A DNA stretch of 64,000 nt from Cellulophaga sp. Hel_I_12. Lineage in GTDB: Bacteria; Bacteroidota; Bacteroidia; Flavobacteriales; Flavobacteriaceae. Made by a program: the position numbers and the translations under genes. The notes below the pieces were generated by a model, which did not search any database, was not told the DNA's origin, and saw nothing but the letters and a program-made list of their open reading frames with translations. Location of the stretch: NCBI RefSeq assembly GCF_000799565.1, contig NZ_JUHB01000001.1:310001-374000 (forward strand). The letters are read 5' to 3'. Shown piece after piece: positions 60,936-64,000 of the stretch (its first letter is position 1; every line of letters begins with the position of its first letter).

Positions 60936-61902
60936 ATTTGGCCTCTAAGCTTACCCATGCTAATGCAGCAGGACCTAATACAGCATCTGAGCTTGTTGCG
61001 TTTGAAAGCAATACTTTAATTTTTCCTTTGTAAGCACTAAACAAATACTTTTCCATATTGTTTAGGATAGGTTTTAAAAGAATATCTCCAGCCTTACTTA
61101 ATCCACCAGATATAATAAAAGCTTCAGGATCTAGATGGGCAACAGTATCTGCCATTTTGCTTCCTAGTATTTTACCCGTTTTTTCAAAAGCATTTAGGGC
61201 TATAAGATCACCGGCTAAAGCTGCTTTGGAGATATCTGTTCCAGTCATTTCTGAAAAACTAATAGTTCTTAAAACAGAGTCTTCCCGCATTTCAGAAAGT
61301 AACTCAAAAACTGTTCTTTTAATACCAGTTACTGAAGCGTAGGTTTCTAAACAGCCTTGTAAACCGCAATTACACATTCTACCTTGTGGATCAACATTTA
61401 CATGACCAATTTCCCCAGCGGCCCCATGTTCTCCAATTAATAATTTTCCATCTGTTATAATTCCACTTCCCAGACCTGTACCCAAAGTTAAGGTTACAAA
61501 GTTTTTCATGCCTTTGGCAGACCCAAATATCAGTTCCCCCAAAGCCGCTGCGTTTGCATCATTAGCAATAAAAACGGGTAACTTAAAAGCTTTTTTTATG
61601 GTTTCTAAAAGTGGAATAGCTTTGCCCCATTTAAGGTTTGGAGGATTTTCTATTTGGCCAGAATATGGGTTTGCATTTGGTGCTCCAACACCGACAGCAA
61701 TAATTTTAATATCAGAATTTTGTTTTAAAATAAGCGCTTCAACTTCAGATTTTAGTTTTATCATAAAGACTGAGAAGGGTTTTTCTGCTTCTGTTTCAAA
61801 AACTTTTTTATCTAAAATGTGACCATCTTTGCTTACTAGACCTATTTTCGTTAAGCTACCGCCTATATCAATTCCTAATACTGTTTGTTTCGCCATTTTC
61901 AT
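60931..61902 (-). CDS. ROK family sugar kinase (glucokinase-like)
   Basis: 323 residues (start could also be 61896). ATP motif LGIDIGGSLTKIGLV; second motif VTLTLGTGLGSGIITDG; ROK zinc site GHVNVDP...CNCGLQGCLETYAS; AHLDPEAFIISGG near the end. It phosphorylates glucose or a related sugar, so may raise glycolytic flux when respiration is limited (inference). Transcribed from the box at 61950. Confidence 0.9.
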   Translation of the reverse strand: MKMAKQTVLGIDIGGSLTKIGLVSKDGHILDKKVFETEAEKPFSVFMIKLKSEVEALILKQNSDIKIIAVGVGAPNANPYSGQIENPPNLKWGKAIPLLETIKKAFKLPVFIANDANAAALGELIFGSAKGMKNFVTLTLGTGLGSGIITDGKLLIGEHGAAGEIGHVNVDPQGRMCNCGLQGCLETYASVTGIKRTVFELLSEMREDSVLRTISFSEMTGTDISKAALAGDLIALNAFEKTGKILGSKMADTVAHLDPEAFIISGGLSKAGDILLKPILNNMEKYLFSAYKGKIKVLLSNATSSDAVLGPAALAWVSLEAKY

Positions 61903-61919
61903 GATTTTTTAATCGTCTA

Positions 61920-61993
61920 CAAAAGAAAATAATTTTTAATTCTTTCCAACTGATGCATATCATTTTATAAGCCGTAGTCTTTGTTTAATTTGT
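61920..61993. promoter_or_regulatory. Divergent promoter pair around an Fnr-like box (ROK kinase / HMA-like protein)
   Basis: CTGAT-GCAT-ATCAT at 61950-61963. Minus side: TTCTTTTG starts at 61927. Plus side: TAATTTG starts at 61986. Both are 29.5 bases from the centre; start codons are 52-55 bases away. Confidence 0.7.
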
Positions 61994-62008
61994 AGAAAAT
62001 TCAACATT

Positions 62009-62317
62009 ATGCAAGCTCTCGCAACCTTAAAAAATATAAATTCTAATTCTTGTAAAGAATTAATAGTTCGTAATTTAAGTAGAATTCTTGATATTCGAAT
62101 CCTTGATATTGATCTTGATATTGGTATTCTCAGTTTTACTTATAGCACGCAACATTCTTTTGAACAGGTAAAAAAAGAACTACATAGAATTGGATATCCT
62201 ATTCAGAATTACACAAATACTTCTAAAAAGGAATCAAAATTTCAAAAAGCTACTTCTCAAAATTCAACTGAATTTAAAGTAAGAGGTAGAAGACCTTATT
62301 ATTCTTTTAATCCATAA
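62009..62317 (+). CDS. HMA-fold-like small protein without metal cysteines
   Basis: 102 residues. The order of elements (CKELIVRNLSRILDIRILDI, then ILSFTYSTQHSFEQVKKEL, then HRIGYPI) parallels an HMA ferredoxin-like domain, including the closing IGYP, but the CxxC is absent. The tail is basic and Ser/Thr-rich. Probably a non-metal binder or regulator. Divergent from the ROK kinase and sharing its Fnr-like box. Confidence 0.7.
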   Translation: MQALATLKNINSNSCKELIVRNLSRILDIRILDIDLDIGILSFTYSTQHSFEQVKKELHRIGYPIQNYTNTSKKESKFQKATSQNSTEFKVRGRRPYYSFNP

Positions 62318-62416
62318 AAAACTATAAACTCGAATTTTTTACCATAAATATCTTGGAAAAAAATCAAAATTTTACTGTTTTTAAATAATTCAAAAAATGT
62401 AACACACTCTATTTAA

Positions 62417-63262
62417 TTAGCCTTCAGGAAGCATTAAAACAGGGATGGCTGAATGGAAAGCAGTTTTTTTTACCACAGGTTCTCTAATAAATTTCTCCCA
62501 AAAACTGTGTTGATTACGCATCATAACCATCAAATTTACTTCGTTTTCAACAATATATTTTGCAATAGTTTTACTTAAACTTATCTCAAACGCCATATGA
62601 TGATGTGAATAGGGAATCGAAACAAGCCGTTCTTCTATGCGTTCTTTGTTTATTTTTTGCTTGGCACTTAATCTAAATTCACTAGTTATATGGAGTATTT
62701 GTATGTTGGCCTTCCAAATAGCTGCTAGCTGGCTTAGAGGAAGCAGTTCTGATTTACTTGGAGCTCTATCAAAATTAGTTGAAAAAACTAAAGTTTTTAA
62801 TTGTTGAAAATGATACCCAGAGGGTATCACCAACACTGGTCGCTTCTTAATATGCTTTAATACTTTTACGGTAGTACTTCCTATAAAAATTTCTTTTGCA
62901 CCTGTTGCTCCTTGAGTACCCATGGCAATAAGATCAATATCTTTACCTATAATTATCGAATCTAATGCTTCGTTGAGCGTATCTGCTTTTGAAATTGTTT
63001 CAATGCTGTGATTCGAATTGATATGATTTTTGTTTAAATAGATTAACATTTTCTCTAATTCTTGTTCGGTATATTTTGAAAGGGAATCATAAATAATTCC
63101 TAAGCGTTGCTGACTACTTTTTCCAATAAAATTCAACTGTTTAGGTTCATACACATGTAGTAGATAAAATTTACATGAAATCTTTGCATACAGTTTTAGG
63201 GTTGTGAATATCGCGTTCCAAGAATTATCAGAGAAATCGGTGGGTAAAATAATTTTTAACAT
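62417..63262 (-). CDS. Tandem-domain universal stress protein (USP 8)
   Basis: 281 residues. IILPTDFSDNSWNAIFTTLK; ATP-type loop MGTQGATGAKEIFIGSTTVK; second domain VMMRNQHSFWEKFIREPVVK. It begins 10 bases after USP 9 stops, so it is co-transcribed with it. Confidence 0.93.
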   Translation of the reverse strand: MLKIILPTDFSDNSWNAIFTTLKLYAKISCKFYLLHVYEPKQLNFIGKSSQQRLGIIYDSLSKYTEQELEKMLIYLNKNHINSNHSIETISKADTLNEALDSIIIGKDIDLIAMGTQGATGAKEIFIGSTTVKVLKHIKKRPVLVIPSGYHFQQLKTLVFSTNFDRAPSKSELLPLSQLAAIWKANIQILHITSEFRLSAKQKINKERIEERLVSIPYSHHHMAFEISLSKTIAKYIVENEVNLMVMMRNQHSFWEKFIREPVVKKTAFHSAIPVLMLPEG

Positions 63263-63272
63263 GGTATATTTT

Positions 63273-64000
63273 TTAATTTGTTTTTAGTATCGAAGAAAAA
63301 GGAAGCACTAAAAAAGGAACAGTAGAATAATAACCTATAGAATCTATGCTGGTTCTTACAATCAAACGCTCTAAAAATGAAAGTTTATGGTTCATGATTG
63401 CTAAAAAATCGGTTTGGTGCTCTGCTATATATTCATGGATGGCGTTAGGCATTAATTTGCCTCTTAATTCTTCGAAAGAATGTTCAATACCTTTAAAATG
63501 GTTCGCTATTATTTTTTTATTTACTTTTTGATCTTCCGTTAGGTCGTAGGTATCCTTTACGTTTAAAATACGCAAGGATGCCTTTTGTACTCTGGCAATA
63601 TCAAGCAATATTTTTAATTCTTCTTTTTGGAGCCTTGTTCGATAATCGGAGGGAAATAAAATCGACTTTATTTCTTTGAATTTGTAGTTGTTTGGAATTA
63701 CCAATACTGGTTTTGTAGCTTTTCGTAACACGTGAACGGTATGCGTGCCTAAAAATATTTCTTTGACTCCTGTTGCGCCCTGTGTTCCCATAACAATTAA
63801 ATCTATTTTTTCGTTTTGGGTGATACTTAAAATTTCATCAGTCAAGGTATTGAATGCCGCAAAGGTTTTAAATTGGTGTTTTGGATTATTGTATTTGGTT
63901 TTTATTTCAAGAAGGGTAGTTTCAAGACCTTCAAGCGCTACATCTATCCCTACATCTGGAATAGCACTAAAACTAGGGCCTCCTAACATATAATCAAGTC
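63273..64000 (-). CDS. Tandem-domain universal stress protein (USP 9), N-terminus beyond window
   Basis: The frame is open to the right edge (codons before the ATG at 63989 read LDY), so the usual IL.PTDFS start lies outside. The visible part has the subgroup segment LGGPSFSAIPDVG, ATP-type loop MGTQGATGVKEIFLGTHTVH, and second-domain AIMNHKLSFLERLIVRTSID. Belongs with USP 2 and USP 6. First gene of a pair with USP 8 as far as visible. Confidence 0.9.
   Translation of the reverse strand, partial: LDYMLGGPSFSAIPDVGIDVALEGLETTLLEIKTKYNNPKHQFKTFAAFNTLTDEILSITQNEKIDLIVMGTQGATGVKEIFLGTHTVHVLRKATKPVLVIPNNYKFKEIKSILFPSDYRTRLQKEELKILLDIARVQKASLRILNVKDTYDLTEDQKVNKKIIANHFKGIEHSFEELRGKLMPNAIHEYIAEHQTDFLAIMNHKLSFLERLIVRTSIDSIGYYSTVPFLVLPFSSILKTN

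Noticed and set aside
1..64000. CRISPR arrays, insertion sequences, prophage or integrase genes
   Set aside because: No repeat-spacer pattern, transposase, integrase or terminal inverted repeats seen; the USP array looks like gene duplication and divergence.

Overview
The window looks like chromosome from a marine-type flavobacterium (Bacteroidota, Flavobacteriaceae). The DNA is AT-rich, most starts lack a Shine-Dalgarno sequence, and promoters carry the Bacteroidota -7 element TAnnTTTG. The gene content fits: bacillithiol deacetylase BshB1, a fused CcsBA cytochrome c maturation protein, DUF2911, DUF2520/Maf/KdsC neighbours and many short lipoprotein signals. I see no insertion sequence, phage, CRISPR array or rRNA. 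There is one tRNA (His).

Layout. 0-5 kb: partial gene, VOC and GNAT proteins, then a light-stress cluster (photolyase/cryptochrome, SDR, SRPBCC) and a DUF2911 protein. 5-12 kb: a secreted PIG-L/LmbE protein, an unlisted 33-residue membrane peptide and a sodium:solute symporter in one operon, then MscS and a lipoprotein. 12-24 kb: Maf, KdsC-like phosphatase, DUF2520, CcsBA, a trans-sulfuration enzyme, BshB1, a TPR histidine kinase, tRNA-His and an M28 peptidase. 23.5-31 kb: an AraC regulator divergent from a five-gene trans-4-hydroxy-L-proline catabolic operon (pyrroline-hydroxycarboxylate deaminase, semialdehyde dehydrogenase, DUF885 lipoprotein, 4-hydroxyproline epimerase, D-hydroxyproline dehydrogenase). 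31-38.5 kb: two gene-poor gaps, a sterol desaturase-like protein, arsM-arsR, a cytochrome c/DUF3365 lipoprotein, HMA and rhodanese proteins and a Crp/Fnr regulator. 38.5-44.5 kb: mechanosensitive channel, DMT exporter, Dps, cardiolipin synthase, GNAT.

The most striking region is 44.9-64 kb, a stress or low-oxygen island. It has nine tandem-domain universal stress proteins (one frameshifted, one cut by the window edge), a beta-CASP RNA metallo-hydrolase coupled to an ATP-cone/nuclease-like protein, a second cardiolipin synthase, LdhA-type D-lactate dehydrogenase, thioredoxin, a ROK kinase, an eRF1-like protein, lipoproteins and small helical proteins.

Reading the intergenic DNA shows a shared control signal: six Fnr-like palindromes (ATGAY-N4-RTCAT and close variants) at 50096, 50916, 52153, 59099, 60386 and 61950. 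In most cases a -7 element starts 29.5 bases from the palindrome centre, often on both sides. That is class II activation geometry with one operator driving two divergent genes. A related palindrome (GTAAC-N4-GTTAC) with a perfect TAAATTTG at the same offset lies between the Crp/Fnr gene and the rhodanese gene and would drive a leader made of two hairpins. The island also has a gene-free stretch (50.8-51.7 kb) with four strong intrinsic terminators and at least one well-formed Fnr-type promoter, best explained by small RNAs. By architecture the region resembles a dormancy or hypoxia regulon such as mycobacterial DosR, but with a Crp/Fnr-type operator. That functional reading is inference.
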